A stretch of 64,000 nt of DNA from Thalassotalea sp. ND16A (GCF_000764205.1 NZ_JQDZ01000012.1:89527-153526), one strand, 5' to 3'. Counted from the first letter of the stretch, positions 1 through 8,815 are shown. The notes: generated from the letters alone by a model not told the origin. Made by a program: numbers and translations.

Positions 1-349
1 ACAATGCTTTGACCAATAACTTGGCAAACTCGATGGCATCAAGCTCTTTACCTTCGCTGTCGGTTTGCCAGTTAACGCCAATTAATACCCCATCTTCATT
101 CAAGTCGCCGATCCATTCTTCGAGAAATTGCTCAAGATTAATGCTGGCAACCGAGTAGCTTTGCCATTCATCGATACAAAATAATTGTGCATCAGCAGCA
201 CTTGCCCATACCGGCATTACGTCCGAGTTTTCAAATTCAACCGAGTCACACACAACCCAATCGCCATTTTCATTTTGTAAGGCAAATAATTGTTCATCTT
301 CATTAACGGTTTCAACAAATGCTGAAAATTCTGCTGGGGTGGTGGTCAT
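1..349 (-). CDS. DUF2750 family protein, C-terminus cut by window edge
   Basis: The frame opens at an ATG (347-349, minus strand) and runs off the left edge, giving 116 visible residues. The protein is acidic and soluble, with no signal peptide. Its pattern (N-terminal TPAEFSAFVETV, a central VMPVWASAADAQLFC, then a late EEWIGDL block) is the one I associate with the DUF2750 family of uncharacterised small proteins. The function is unknown. It is divergent from the next gene. The 184-bp gap between them holds an inverted repeat (GTTTTGCT/AGCAAAAC, about 408-431) and little else. The family call is from memory of the sequence pattern. Confidence 0.75.
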   Translation of the reverse strand, partial: MTTTPAEFSAFVETVNEDEQLFALQNENGDWVVCDSVEFENSDVMPVWASAADAQLFCIDEWQSYSVASINLEQFLEEWIGDLNEDGVLIGVNWQTDSEGKELDAIEFAKLLVKAL

Positions 350-533
350 GACTTATTCCTGTGCTAAAAGTACTATCTGTGCGGGTATTTTACCTGAAAA
401 CTCGGCTGTTTTGCTAAAGTTTAAGCAAAACTAATGATATTTATCTATTAACTTACTAGAGTTAATCTATAGAAATTATTAAGATAATGGCAATGGATAA
501 AAATAACAGCTATGGGTAAAGGTTAAAGAACAG

Positions 534-1022
534 ATGCCAAGATTTCAGTTAAAACAAAAATTTCTCTCTATCAGTGAAAAATTTGAAATTAAAAATGAAC
601 ATGAGCAAGTCGTTTATCTGGTCGATGGTAAATTTTTTAGTATTGGTAAAACGTTTCATTTGACCAACCCCGATGGCGTCGAACTGGCGGAAATAAAGCA
701 AAAACTGTTTTCATTTCGACCCACGTTTAATATTACTTTTACTGATGGTCGCAGTGCACAACTGGTAAAGACTTTTCTGCCATTATTTAAAAGCCGGTTT
801 TTAATTTCCTACGCCGGACGCAAACTGGAAGCGAGCGGCAACTTTTTATCGCACGAATACCAGTTTCGTGAAGCCAGCAGCATAGTAGCGCAAGTGAGTA
901 AAAAATGGTTTTCCTTCAGCGATACCTACGGTCTTGATGTCGAAGATGAAACCTTGACACAAATTTCATTGTGTATTTTGATCGCAATCGATGCGATTCA
1001 TCATGGTCGCGATAATGAATAG
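534..1022 (+). CDS. LURP-one-related / scramblase-like (tubby-fold) protein
   Basis: A 162-residue protein that looks like the LURP-one-related family: an all-beta tubby-like barrel whose repeats read as KFFSIGKTFHL, LAEIKQKLFSFRPTF and IVAQVSKKWFSFSDTYGL, ending in a hydrophobic helix (LCILIAIDAIHH). The bacterial members have no firmly known role. Related eukaryotic folds bind lipids or scramble phospholipids. There is no signal peptide, so it is probably cytoplasmic or membrane-associated by its C-terminal helix. The ATG at 534 is the first in frame. The gene stands alone, with 138 bp before the next gene. Confidence 0.7.
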   Translation: MPRFQLKQKFLSISEKFEIKNEHEQVVYLVDGKFFSIGKTFHLTNPDGVELAEIKQKLFSFRPTFNITFTDGRSAQLVKTFLPLFKSRFLISYAGRKLEASGNFLSHEYQFREASSIVAQVSKKWFSFSDTYGLDVEDETLTQISLCILIAIDAIHHGRDNE

Positions 1023-1160
1023 TCGCTATTGCCTCTCAACAGCAATTGCCACAACTATAACCTCGACGATTAGAGCTGATTTCTGTGATCAACACCTTGT
1101 GATCCAGACTTTTGCCCATATACCTTTAACCCTATAATTCAATCTCAGGACAAACGCCGG

Positions 1161-2009
1161 ATGTCAGAAAGTACCATCGCCATCACTCCAGAAAATTTCC
1201 AACAAGTGATACTGGAGCAATCAAAAAACAAACTCATTTTAGTGGACTTTTGGGCAGAGCAAATGCCGGAAAGTGTCGAGTTACGTGATAAATTGGCGGC
1301 GCGTGTGGCCGGTGCAGAAAATTTTATGGTGTTGGCCACCGTTGATTGCCTGCAGCAGCAAGCGATTGCCCAGCAATTTGGCATACAGTCATTACCTACG
1401 GCAGTGATTGTCAAAGATGGCCAGCCCATCGATGGCATATCGGGACCACAAACCGAGCAAGCTATTGATCAGTTTTTGGCTAAATATTTACCGAAAGCAG
1501 AAGACACATTATTAGCCAAAGGCCTTGAGTTACTCGAGGCCAATCAAGCTAATGATGCGCTATCACCAATACAGCAAGCTTATGGCCTTGACAGCGAAAG
1601 AGCCGATATTAAACTGGCTTTAGCCGATGTTTACCTGCAGTTAGGAAAGGTTGAGGGTGCGCAAGCGTTATTACAGTCGATTAAGATGGTGGATCAAGAC
1701 TCTTATTATCAGGCTTTGATTGCCAAGCTTGAATTAGCCCAGGAAGCCAGTAACTCGCCAGAAATTCAGGCCTTAGAGCAACAATTGGTTAACGACCAGG
1801 ACAATGTCGATTTGAGCCGACAATTGGCAGTACAATACAATCAGGTGCATCGTCACGAAGAAGCTCTGGCATTGTTGTATAAGTTACTGCTCAAAGATGG
1901 CGGCGATAATGAGAGTAAAAAACTGTTATTGGATATGTTAACGGCATTACCAGATGGCGATAAACTGACAACACTTTATCGCCGAAAACTGTTCTCGTTA
2001 ATGTATTAA
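1161..2009 (+). CDS. cnoX: CnoX/YbbN-like thioredoxin-fold protein with TPR tail
   Basis: 282 residues: a thioredoxin fold (about 1-110) followed by TPR-like helices (about 115-280), the architecture of the chaperedoxin CnoX (YbbN). In E. coli CnoX protects proteins from bleach-type oxidation and hands them to DnaK and GroEL. The active-site loop at residues 31-38 reads WAEQMPES and has no cysteine, so it cannot act as a CxxC oxidoreductase. One cysteine remains at residue 63 (VDCLQQQ), the position of one of the two E. coli CnoX cysteines as I recall them. The gene is monocistronic and convergent with msrA, only 18 bp away. Confidence 0.85.
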   Translation: MSESTIAITPENFQQVILEQSKNKLILVDFWAEQMPESVELRDKLAARVAGAENFMVLATVDCLQQQAIAQQFGIQSLPTAVIVKDGQPIDGISGPQTEQAIDQFLAKYLPKAEDTLLAKGLELLEANQANDALSPIQQAYGLDSERADIKLALADVYLQLGKVEGAQALLQSIKMVDQDSYYQALIAKLELAQEASNSPEIQALEQQLVNDQDNVDLSRQLAVQYNQVHRHEEALALLYKLLLKDGGDNESKKLLLDMLTALPDGDKLTTLYRRKLFSLMY

Positions 2010-2027
2010 GCGTTAATGCACTAAGCG

Positions 2028-2576
2028 CTATTGTAATTTATCGGCAAATAACTGTTCCAGCTTAGCCAGTTTCGGTGCAATCATGATTTGGCAATAGGGT
2101 TGATACGGGTTGTTGTCAAAAAATTGCTGATGGCCCTCATCGGCGATATAAAAGTGTTGAGCTGGCTCTAGTGTCGTCACAATTGCTGCTTGATATTCGC
2201 CTTTGGCAGTCAGCGCTGCGATAAATTCTTTGGCTAGGGTTAACTGCTGCTGATCTTGATAAAAAATTGCCGAGCGATACTGAGTGCCTTTGTCATTACC
2301 TTGTTGGTTTAGCATGGTTGGGTCGTGCAAGACAAAAAACACCTCCAATAGTTGTTGAAAACTAATGATGTCGCTATCAAACTGTATTTCCACCACTTCC
2401 GCATGACCTGTACTGCCGCTACATATTTGCCGGTAACTCGGATTCTCAATGGTTCCCCCCATATAACCCGATATCGCTTGTGATACACCACGCAATCGTC
2501 TTAATGGCGCTTCTATACACCAAAAACAGCCGCCGGCCAGCACCGCTTTTTGAAGTCGATTTTCTGTGGTCATCAT
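2028..2576 (-). CDS. msrA: Peptide methionine sulfoxide reductase MsrA
   Basis: 182 residues, a usual length for short-form MsrA. It reduces the S-epimer of methionine sulfoxide in proteins. The catalytic motif GCFWC lies at residues 16-20 with the nucleophile Cys17, followed by the family blocks GYMGG, GHAEVVEI and GTQYRSAIFY. The frame starts with two consecutive ATG codons (2576 or 2573) and either could be used. It is cytoplasmic, with no fused MsrB domain. It sits convergent to the cnoX-like gene, so two oxidative-damage proteins share one intergenic boundary. Confidence 0.95.
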   Translation of the reverse strand: MMTTENRLQKAVLAGGCFWCIEAPLRRLRGVSQAISGYMGGTIENPSYRQICSGSTGHAEVVEIQFDSDIISFQQLLEVFFVLHDPTMLNQQGNDKGTQYRSAIFYQDQQQLTLAKEFIAALTAKGEYQAAIVTTLEPAQHFYIADEGHQQFFDNNPYQPYCQIMIAPKLAKLEQLFADKLQ

Positions 2577-2724
2577 TTCCTCGAATTAATAGGAGTTGGT
2601 ATAATCATTTCAGTATATGATAATCTGATACCACTGTGCATAAGTATATAGTCAACTCCGTGCTTATGCCGACTGCTACTAACCCTAGAGCAGATCATTT
2701 TTCAATCTTTATACTGGATTTTTG

Positions 2725-2943
2725 ATGGAACAACAAAAATTACTGCAGGCAATCAATCAAATCATGCCGTTTGGTAAATATGCCGGGAGAAAATTGTTAA
2801 TGTTACCCGAACCTTATCTGGTTTGGTTTCATAGCAAGGGCTTTCCGCAAGGTAAATTAGGTGAACAGCTGGCGTTAATTTATGAGGTAAAACTTAATGG
2901 CCTGGAATCGATGTTAATGCCTTTGTTAAAAGACGAAGCCTAA
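2725..2943 (+). CDS. DUF3820 family small protein
   Basis: 72 residues from the ATG at 2725 (a TTG lies directly before it in frame). The core MPFGKYAGRKL, then LPEPYLVWFHSKGFPQGKLGEQLALIYE, is the DUF3820 pattern, sometimes labelled a putative quorum-sensing-regulated virulence factor. No biochemical function is established. The protein is soluble and has no signal peptide. It is monocistronic, with an AT-rich 385-bp stretch separating it from rmf. Confidence 0.8.
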   Translation: MEQQKLLQAINQIMPFGKYAGRKLLMLPEPYLVWFHSKGFPQGKLGEQLALIYEVKLNGLESMLMPLLKDEA

Positions 2944-3328
2944 TCAATTACGCAGAACATGTTGGCTGTTTTTCTACTCCAATTAATTTTTCGATTAAAA
3001 ATCAATCAATCGATATGAAAATATAATCAATCAATTTTCTGGATATAATTGCACTCAATGTAATCCATTTTAACGGCAACAATTAACATGATGTTTTTAT
3101 TACAAATAAAAACATTTGCTGGAATTTAATCATTAATTAGTAGACTATTTTTGAAAATTTGCACGAATTTTTTTATGGTTTTTTTGCATAAATAAACTCT
3201 TTCAGAATTCAAAAAAATGGTTGCGCACTGGTTAAAATTCGTTCTATATTACTACGTCGACATGAATTTTTTCGGCCACCTCAACTGTGAGTGCACCTCA
3301 CATTTCTAATAATATAGAGGAGTCATCT
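2944..3328. promoter_or_regulatory. AT-rich leader and promoter region of rmf
   Basis: 385 bp without a gene. It is strongly AT-rich, with repeated AATCAATCAAT-type words (about 3000-3040) and runs of T. No long open frame starts here. Such an A/T-rich upstream region fits a growth-phase-controlled gene such as rmf, whose E. coli homologue is induced in stationary phase through ppGpp. No specific operator could be assigned. Confidence 0.4.
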
Positions 3329-3502
3329 ATGAAAAGACAAAAACGTGATCGTTTAGGCAGAGCGCATTCAAATGGTTACCAAGCTGGTCTCAGCGGTAAA
3401 CAAAAAGACAATTGTCCCTATCAAAATCTTGACGCAAAGTCTGAATGGCTTGGCGGTTGGCGAGAAGCCATGACCGACAGAAATGTCGGATTGTTTAAAT
3501 AA
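3329..3502 (+). CDS. rmf: Ribosome modulation factor
   Basis: 57 residues beginning MKRQKRDRLGRAH, followed by GYQAGLSG, CPYQ and WLGGWREAM, a nearly complete match to Rmf. The protein binds 70S ribosomes in stationary phase and drives formation of inactive 100S dimers. The ATG at 3329 is chosen because it starts the family's conserved N-terminus and is preceded by an AGAGGAG ribosome-binding site (about 3315-3322). An upstream in-frame GTG would add 14 unrelated residues and was discarded. The gene ends at a strong hairpin terminator. Confidence 0.97.
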   Translation: MKRQKRDRLGRAHSNGYQAGLSGKQKDNCPYQNLDAKSEWLGGWREAMTDRNVGLFK

Positions 3503-3535
3503 AAGCTAATAATCTTTCAATCAAATTCTGAAAAA

Positions 3536-3566
3536 ACAAACGCCCTCAGTTGAGGGCGTTTGTGGT
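3536..3566. terminator. Bidirectional terminator between rmf and moeB
   Basis: Stem CGCCCTCA/TGAGGGCG (3541-3548 and 3551-3558) with a two-base loop, A-rich on the left and T-rich on the right. It lies between two converging genes and can stop transcription from rmf and from the molybdenum operon. Confidence 0.85.
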
Positions 3567-3606
3567 TTCTATACTCAATAAATTTGCATATTTATTCAAC
3601 TTGGTG

Positions 3607-4353
3607 TTAATTATGCCCGCAAGCACAATTGTCCTTTTTAGCAACGGTAAATGTTTGCCACTGTAATGATTTGCCATCAAACCACATCACCTGATTGCCG
3701 ATAATTGTTTGACCGCTTAAATACTTAACCGCTTGTAACGCTTGCATGCTGCCGATAATGCCAAGTATTGGCCCAATAACTCCTGCCGTAGAGCAATTTA
3801 AGCCAGGCTCACCTTTTGCCTTGGGATAAAAACATTGGTAACAACTAAAGTTTTGCTGATTTGGGTCGATGAACATTAATTGCCCTTCATAACGAATGGC
3901 TGCCGCACTTAATAACGGCGTTTTATGTTCAATGCATTTGCTATTTAGCAGATATCGGGTGGTTAAATTGTCAGTACAATCTAACACTAAATCGATTTCA
4001 GCCAGGTAATAATCCAGGCTGTCAGCATCGATCATTTCATCAATGGCTTCAACATCTATATCGTCATTAACACTTCGCAAATGCTGGCAGGTAGTTTCCG
4101 CTTTGTTCTCACCGATGTCGCTTTGTTTATACATCACTTGTCGTTGTAAGTTTGACAGATCAATGCGATCGCCATCGCTGATTATGATCTTACCAACGCC
4201 GGCCCCGGCCAAATATAATGCCGCAGGAGTGCCTAATCCGCCGGCACCGACAATGAGTATGCTGGCATTTCTAAGAGCAAGCTGCTGTTGTTCACAAAAA
4301 TCTTTTACCAATAGTTGGCGTGAATATCTTATTTGCTCTTGTGCGGATAACAT
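3607..4353 (-). CDS. moeB: Molybdopterin-synthase adenylyltransferase MoeB
   Basis: 248 residues of the E1-like ThiF/MoeB family. It activates the C-terminal Gly-Gly of MoaD as an acyl-adenylate before sulfur loading. The nucleotide-binding GAGGLG is at 36-41 with R73-type residues in NLQRQVMYK, and zinc ligands lie at CYQC (172-175) and near the C-terminus. The second zinc pair reads CAC (243-245) rather than the usual CxxC. ThiF is the alternative, but its place as last gene of the moa-mod operon favours MoeB. The stop is followed by the bidirectional terminator at 3536-3566. Confidence 0.9.
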   Translation of the reverse strand: MLSAQEQIRYSRQLLVKDFCEQQQLALRNASILIVGAGGLGTPAALYLAGAGVGKIIISDGDRIDLSNLQRQVMYKQSDIGENKAETTCQHLRSVNDDIDVEAIDEMIDADSLDYYLAEIDLVLDCTDNLTTRYLLNSKCIEHKTPLLSAAAIRYEGQLMFIDPNQQNFSCYQCFYPKAKGEPGLNCSTAGVIGPILGIIGSMQALQAVKYLSGQTIIGNQVMWFDGKSLQWQTFTVAKKDNCACGHN

Positions 4354-4370
4354 AAATGTTTTGGCTCCTG

Positions 4371-5483
4371 CTAATAACTGCGAATGGCGTTGGCTTTAAA
4401 TTGAATGAACACATTTTGGCCGAGTACCAGGCTGAGTTTTTCAACGGAGTAGCGTGAAATAGAGACGATGAAGTCTTGCTGACTGGCGCAAATGATCAGT
4501 TGTGCAGAATCACCGCTGAAGCGATTTATTTCTTTAATTTCACCGCTAAGATGATTGATAACCGAGGTATCCTTTGGCAGTGCGGTGGTGATACTGATAT
4601 CACTGGATAATATATAGCAACGTAACTGACTATTAATCTTGTGATTAACCAAATTACAAAATAACTTACTTTTCACGGTGCTGCTAGGGTCAAGGTCTTT
4701 ACTACTTTGAGCTGCTGCCAGTTCAAGCTGAGTTAAGCCATAATTTACTAAATGCTGCTTAACCGTTAACGTTAACGAGGTTTGGCTGTTCAGGTTATTG
4801 GCAATGCTACTGTGCAATTGGTTAATCACTTGATGTACGTGTCCCTGCTGAATAATGTCGCCTTTTTCCATCACTATCACTTGCTCGGCAAGCTGTTGAA
4901 TTTCGATCACCGAATGACTCACGTATATCATTGGCAGCCGTAAACGTTGATGGATGTCTCTAAGTATCGTTACCATTTCAGCTCGGGCGTTATTGTCTAA
5001 GGCGCTTAACGGCTCATCGAGTAGCAACAGTTTTGGCTCTGACAAAATGGCCCTTGCCAGGGCTACGCGCTGTTTCTCTCCGGCTGAAAGCTGCCCAACA
5101 TGGCGATTTAACAACCGCTCAATTTTAGTCAGTTCGATGATCTCATCAACCGCTAAGCAGCTAGTCTGACAGCGCTTGCTGGCAAAATGCAAATTATCTA
5201 ACACGTTTAAATGGGGAAATAAACGAGCGTCTTGAAAAACAAAGCCAATACTACGTTGCTCGGCTTTGACAAATTGTTTAGCAGAGCTGTTTTGCAAAGT
5301 TTGGCTTTTAAATGTCAAAGTGCCAATTGCATCTTTATTTAAGCCGGCTATCACTCGCAACAAACTGGTTTTACCTGAGCCTGAATGGCCTAAAATTCCC
5401 GTGATCCCTGCTAAATTAATTTCTTGCTGACAAGAGAGCTCAAACCCGGGATACGTTAATTTGATGTCGAAGGTTAAATTCAT
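4371..5483 (-). CDS. modC: Molybdate ABC transporter ATP-binding protein ModC
   Basis: 370 residues. The ABC domain has Walker A GHSGSGKT (32-39), the Q-loop region FVFQDARLFPHL, the signature LSAGEKQ and Walker B LLLLDEPLSALD. The C-terminal third (about 300-367) looks like a molybdate-binding MOP/TOBE domain, which separates ModC from other importers. Its ATG overlaps the modB stop by one base, so the two are translationally coupled. It energises molybdate import with ModB and ModA. Confidence 0.95.
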   Translation of the reverse strand: MNLTFDIKLTYPGFELSCQQEINLAGITGILGHSGSGKTSLLRVIAGLNKDAIGTLTFKSQTLQNSSAKQFVKAEQRSIGFVFQDARLFPHLNVLDNLHFASKRCQTSCLAVDEIIELTKIERLLNRHVGQLSAGEKQRVALARAILSEPKLLLLDEPLSALDNNARAEMVTILRDIHQRLRLPMIYVSHSVIEIQQLAEQVIVMEKGDIIQQGHVHQVINQLHSSIANNLNSQTSLTLTVKQHLVNYGLTQLELAAAQSSKDLDPSSTVKSKLFCNLVNHKINSQLRCYILSSDISITTALPKDTSVINHLSGEIKEINRFSGDSAQLIICASQQDFIVSISRYSVEKLSLVLGQNVFIQFKANAIRSY

Positions 5484-6175
5484 CAGTTTGCTCTAATGGT
5501 TACTGCTTTTTCTGAGCGGTAATTGAGCAAATAAATCAATGCCAACAGTACCACCGAGCCAATTAACAGACTGCCAGCTAACCAGTGTGCGGTGCTATAA
5601 TTAAGTGCTTCAACATGGTCAAATAAGGCTATAGACAATACTCTGGTTTCACCCGGAATATTACCGCCAATCATTAATACCACACCAAATTCACCTACCG
5701 TGTGCGCAAACCCTAAACTTGCGGCTGTTATGAAACTTGCTTTGGTCATTGGCACAACAATATTAAAAAAACGGTCTATTGGTCCAGCACCCAGCATGGC
5801 TCCGGCTTCAGCTAAATTATCGCCCAGTTGTTCAAAGGCTTTTTGCAGAGGTTGCACGACAAAAGGTAAAGAGTAAATTACTGAACCAATTAAAATGCCG
5901 GTGAAACTAAAGGCTAATGAAGAGCCTGTTAGGTCTTTAAAGAATTTACCGGTAGGATTGGCTGGTGAAAACAATATTAGTAGATAAAAGCCGAGAACGG
6001 TAGGTGGTAACACTAACGGCAGGGCAACAATGGCTTCGATAAGCACTTTAAAGCGATTGTTGATTTTACTGAGGTACCAGGCCAGTGGCGTACCTATGAT
6101 CAACAGAATAATGGTGGTAATGGCTGCCAGTTTCAGTGTCGTGGCTAACGCTAACCATTCATTATAGTTTTCCAA
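5483..6175 (-). CDS. modB: Molybdate ABC transporter permease ModB
   Basis: 230 residues with about five hydrophobic segments and the permease coupling motif around EFGVVLMIGGNIPGETRVLS, typical of ModB. It forms the inner-membrane channel for molybdate. The start is a TTG (6173-6175) with an AGGAAG ribosome-binding site just upstream, inside the last codons of modA; the reading frames overlap by 14 bases. No ATG in this frame lies near a better start. Confidence 0.95.
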   Translation of the reverse strand: MENYNEWLALATTLKLAAITTIILLIIGTPLAWYLSKINNRFKVLIEAIVALPLVLPPTVLGFYLLILFSPANPTGKFFKDLTGSSLAFSFTGILIGSVIYSLPFVVQPLQKAFEQLGDNLAEAGAMLGAGPIDRFFNIVVPMTKASFITAASLGFAHTVGEFGVVLMIGGNIPGETRVLSIALFDHVEALNYSTAHWLAGSLLIGSVVLLALIYLLNYRSEKAVTIRAN

Positions 6176-7067
6176 TTTGGCTTCCTGTTACCTTTGTCTC
6201 GTCTGCCAGGTAATCGGTGCTGCTATTAAGCCCAGCTGTCGCAACTTGTTTAGCTTCAGGCTGAATTGCCTTTTGTTTTTTGGGTGCTACCGGGGTTTCT
6301 GCAGGTGCTACTTTTTCAAGCGTTTTGTGTGCTTGTTGATAGCCGGTTTCCACTATCAGCTGTTGTGCCTTATCGGTTAACAAAAACTCAAAAAACTGGA
6401 TCGCAAGTTCAGTATTCTCGGAGTGTTTTAATACTACCATTTGTTGTTCTAACGGCTTATGTAAATCGCTATCAATTAACACCCCATGGCCGGTCTTCGA
6501 CTCTAATAATTGTGAATAGGAAATAAAACCGTAGTTTACCGCACCGGTCACAATCTGCTGATAGGTTTGATTGATATTATTGCCAACAATTAAGTTGTCG
6601 TCATATTTACTCCATAACTCGAGGGATATCAGCGTTTGTTTTGCTGCTAATCCGTATGGCGCTATGTGCGGGCCGGCCAGAGCTACACGCCCAGTGTAGT
6701 CATTAAGATCCTGCAAACTGATTTCATCGTCACTGATGGCTGACCATAATGCCAATTGCCCGATGGCATAGGTTTTCCGGTAATTTTCATAGATCAAGCC
6801 TTGCTCTTCGAGCAATTGTGGACGACGAATATCGGCGGCTAATAAAATATCAAAAGGAGCACCATGGCGAATTTGTTGATATAGCACACCCGTTGATGCC
6901 TGAGAAATTTGCGCGCTGTGAGGATGAGTCTTGGCAAACTCATGAAGCAGTTTTTCTACCGGTTTCGCAAAATTCGCAGCGACAGCAACCCTCAGTTTTT
7001 CTGCCGAGGCAAAAACACTGAAACATGATAAGACTACGCATGTCAGCAGAACTCTTCGAGCTACCAC
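6162..7067 (-). CDS. modA: Periplasmic molybdate-binding protein ModA, with C-terminal extension
   Basis: 301 residues. A signal peptide (about 1-22, ending ASA) precedes a type II periplasmic binding fold: VAVAANFAKP, then ASTGVLYQQIRHGAPFDILLAADIRRP. This block carries the family's oxyanion-binding Ser/Thr region. It delivers molybdate to ModBC. The usual ModA ends soon after the FFEFLLTDKAQQLI helix. Here about 55 extra residues rich in A, P, K and Q follow, with no recognised domain. It starts with GTG and overlaps the moaE end by 7 bases. Confidence 0.93.
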   Translation of the reverse strand: MVARRVLLTCVVLSCFSVFASAEKLRVAVAANFAKPVEKLLHEFAKTHPHSAQISQASTGVLYQQIRHGAPFDILLAADIRRPQLLEEQGLIYENYRKTYAIGQLALWSAISDDEISLQDLNDYTGRVALAGPHIAPYGLAAKQTLISLELWSKYDDNLIVGNNINQTYQQIVTGAVNYGFISYSQLLESKTGHGVLIDSDLHKPLEQQMVVLKHSENTELAIQFFEFLLTDKAQQLIVETGYQQAHKTLEKVAPAETPVAPKKQKAIQPEAKQVATAGLNSSTDYLADETKVTGSQIGKL

Positions 7068-7516
7068 TTATTGGCCTCTTTGCTATCTTTCGCTTTCGCT
7101 GCTACCCAACGTTCTCCTTGTTCGGTCAGCTCTTTTTTCCAAAATGGGGCACTTACTTTTAAGTAATCCATGATAAATTCAGCGGCCATAAATGCGTCTT
7201 GTCGGTGTTTACTGGTGACCCCAACAAAGACAATCTTTTCACCCAGTGCCAGTTTGCCATAGCGATGAATCACGCTAATGTTGCCAAGCTGCCAACGCTC
7301 TCTTGCTTGTTGGCTAATATCGAACAAACATTTTTCCGTCATTCCGGCATAATGCTCCAGAAACAAATGCTTTACCTGGCAGCCATCATTGTTATTTCTC
7401 ACCCGGCCGACAAACGTCACGGTGGCACCATCAACCAGGTTATTCTCTTCTAAAGTATCAACTTCTTTGGCAAAATCAAAGTCTTGTTGTTGAACTTTTA
7501 TACTGTTTAAGCTCAT
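7061..7516 (-). CDS. moaE: Molybdopterin synthase catalytic subunit MoaE
   Basis: 151 residues of the MoaE family. With MoaD it inserts two sulfurs into cyclic pyranopterin monophosphate to form molybdopterin. Recognisable blocks are FVGRVRNNN, LFLEHYAGM, IHRYGKLALGE and the C-terminal PFWKKELTEQGERWV, which contains the catalytic lysines. It lies one base from the moaD stop and overlaps modA by 7 bases, inside the operon. Confidence 0.96.
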   Translation of the reverse strand: MSLNSIKVQQQDFDFAKEVDTLEENNLVDGATVTFVGRVRNNNDGCQVKHLFLEHYAGMTEKCLFDISQQARERWQLGNISVIHRYGKLALGEKIVFVGVTSKHRQDAFMAAEFIMDYLKVSAPFWKKELTEQGERWVAAKAKDSKEANKW

Positions 7517-7517
7517 T

Positions 7518-7769
7518 TTAGCCGCCGGTAACTGGTGGAAAAAAGGCTACGGTATCATTACTCTTTAATGATTGGGCATCATCAACCATGGTCTGGTTTA
7601 CCGCAACCAATAGTGTCGGGTCGGTGAATACTTTTTGCCAATCAGCGCCTTTTTCCGACAGTGAAGCTTTAATATCACAAATCGTATTCGCCTCGGCATT
7701 CAGCTTTAGTTCCAGTTCTTCACAGTCAAGTTGCTCACGAATTGCGGCAAAAAATAATACTTTAATCAT
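7518..7769 (-). CDS. moaD: Molybdopterin synthase sulfur carrier subunit MoaD
   Basis: 83 residues of ubiquitin-like fold ending in FFPPVTGG. The terminal Gly-Gly is adenylated by MoeB and thiocarboxylated. The ATG at 7767-7769 is chosen because MIKVLFFAAIREQL is the family N-terminus. A start further upstream (7814) would add 15 residues that lie inside the moaC coding sequence. It sits between moaC (13-bp gap) and moaE (1-bp gap). Confidence 0.95.
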   Translation of the reverse strand: MIKVLFFAAIREQLDCEELELKLNAEANTICDIKASLSEKGADWQKVFTDPTLLVAVNQTMVDDAQSLKSNDTVAFFPPVTGG

Positions 7770-7782
7770 CTGTTCTACTCTC

Positions 7783-8259
7783 TTAATCTCTGGTCCAGTG
7801 GCCACTTTTGCCACCTTGTTTTTCCAGCACTTTAATACCCGAAATCACCATTGCCGGATCCACGGCTTTACACATATCAAACAGGGTAAGAGCAGTAACC
7901 GATGCTGCGGTTAGCGCTTCCATTTCAACCCCGGTTTTACCGGCAAGGCGACACATGGTTTCAATGCGTACCTGGTTTTGTTCCACTTGCAGTTCAAAGT
8001 CGACCTGCACTTTGGTTAACATTAATGGGTGACATAGTGGAATCAAGTCACTGCATTTTTTTGCCGCCTGAATACCGGCGATGCGAGCGACAGCAAAAAC
8101 ATCGCCTTTGGCGTGTTCGCCACTGGCGATTAATGCCAGAGTTTCAGCACTCATTTGAATATAACCTTCCGCCCATGCGGTTCTGGTAGTGACAGCTTTC
8201 TCACTAACATCCACCATATTGGCTTCGCCTTTGGCATTGAGGTGAGTTAGATCACTCAT
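7783..8259 (-). CDS. moaC: Cyclic pyranopterin monophosphate synthase MoaC
   Basis: 158 residues, standard MoaC length. It converts the MoaA product to cyclic pyranopterin monophosphate. Family blocks visible: [55 protein letters not shown], and the C-terminal KQGGKSGHW. It starts with ATG three bases after the moaB stop. Confidence 0.97.
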   Translation of the reverse strand: MSDLTHLNAKGEANMVDVSEKAVTTRTAWAEGYIQMSAETLALIASGEHAKGDVFAVARIAGIQAAKKCSDLIPLCHPLMLTKVQVDFELQVEQNQVRIETMCRLAGKTGVEMEALTAASVTALTLFDMCKAVDPAMVISGIKVLEKQGGKSGHWTRD

Positions 8260-8262
8260 GGT

Positions 8263-8814
8263 TTACCCTCGGCTTTGACATTTTTCTGCCAACCCTAGAT
8301 GTGGTACAAAATTACATGGTCGATGACTGGCATCTAACTGCTCTTTAATCACTTTATCCCAGGCGGTTTTACAAGCATTGGTAGAACCCGGCACACAGAA
8401 AATAACGGTTTTATTGGCCATGCCGGCAAACGCGCGAGACTGCACGGTTGAGGTACCAATTTCTTCATAAGACACCAGGCGGAAAATCTCACCAAAGCCT
8501 TCCACTTGCTTATCAAATAACGGCATTATCGCTTCCGGAGTATTATCTCTTTCGGTAAAGCCCGTACCACCTGTGGCAACGACCGCATCAATATTATCGT
8601 CGGCTATCCATTTCGACATGATTGCACGCAGTTGATAAACATCATCGATAACAATGGCCTTATCAACCAGTTTATGACCTGAGTCGACTAAGCGTTCAGC
8701 CAATGCTTTACCTGAGGTATCGTTTTCTTCGGTGCGAGTATCTGAAACGGTTAATACTGCAATATTTAGTGGCACAAATTCTGCTGCGCTTTTGTGCGAA
8801 GAGTGGTTCGACAT
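8263..8814 (-). CDS. moaB: Molybdenum cofactor biosynthesis protein MoaB (MogA-like)
   Basis: 183 residues of the MoaB/MogA fold. Visible motifs are VLTVSDTRTEENDTSG, VVATGGTGFTERDNTPEA and a conserved FCVPGSTNACKTAW. MogA/MoaB proteins adenylylate molybdopterin before metal insertion by MoeA. E. coli MoaB itself is not required, but in organisms without MogA the MoaB-type protein is thought to do the job. No other mogA is seen in this window. One base separates it from mobA. Confidence 0.93.
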   Translation of the reverse strand: MSNHSSHKSAAEFVPLNIAVLTVSDTRTEENDTSGKALAERLVDSGHKLVDKAIVIDDVYQLRAIMSKWIADDNIDAVVATGGTGFTERDNTPEAIMPLFDKQVEGFGEIFRLVSYEEIGTSTVQSRAFAGMANKTVIFCVPGSTNACKTAWDKVIKEQLDASHRPCNFVPHLGLAEKCQSRG

Positions 8815-8815
8815 C

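Noticed and set aside
1145..1438. Antisense open frame over the cnoX-like gene
   Set aside because: It lies opposite a protein with a clear thioredoxin pattern, has cysteine-rich low-quality composition and no start signal.
3287..3328. Earlier start for rmf
   Set aside because: It would add 14 residues not seen in Rmf, and the ribosome-binding site sits inside this stretch.
7770..7814. Longer N-terminus for moaD
   Set aside because: The extra residues lie within moaC and are not part of the MoaD family, which begins with MIKVLFFA.
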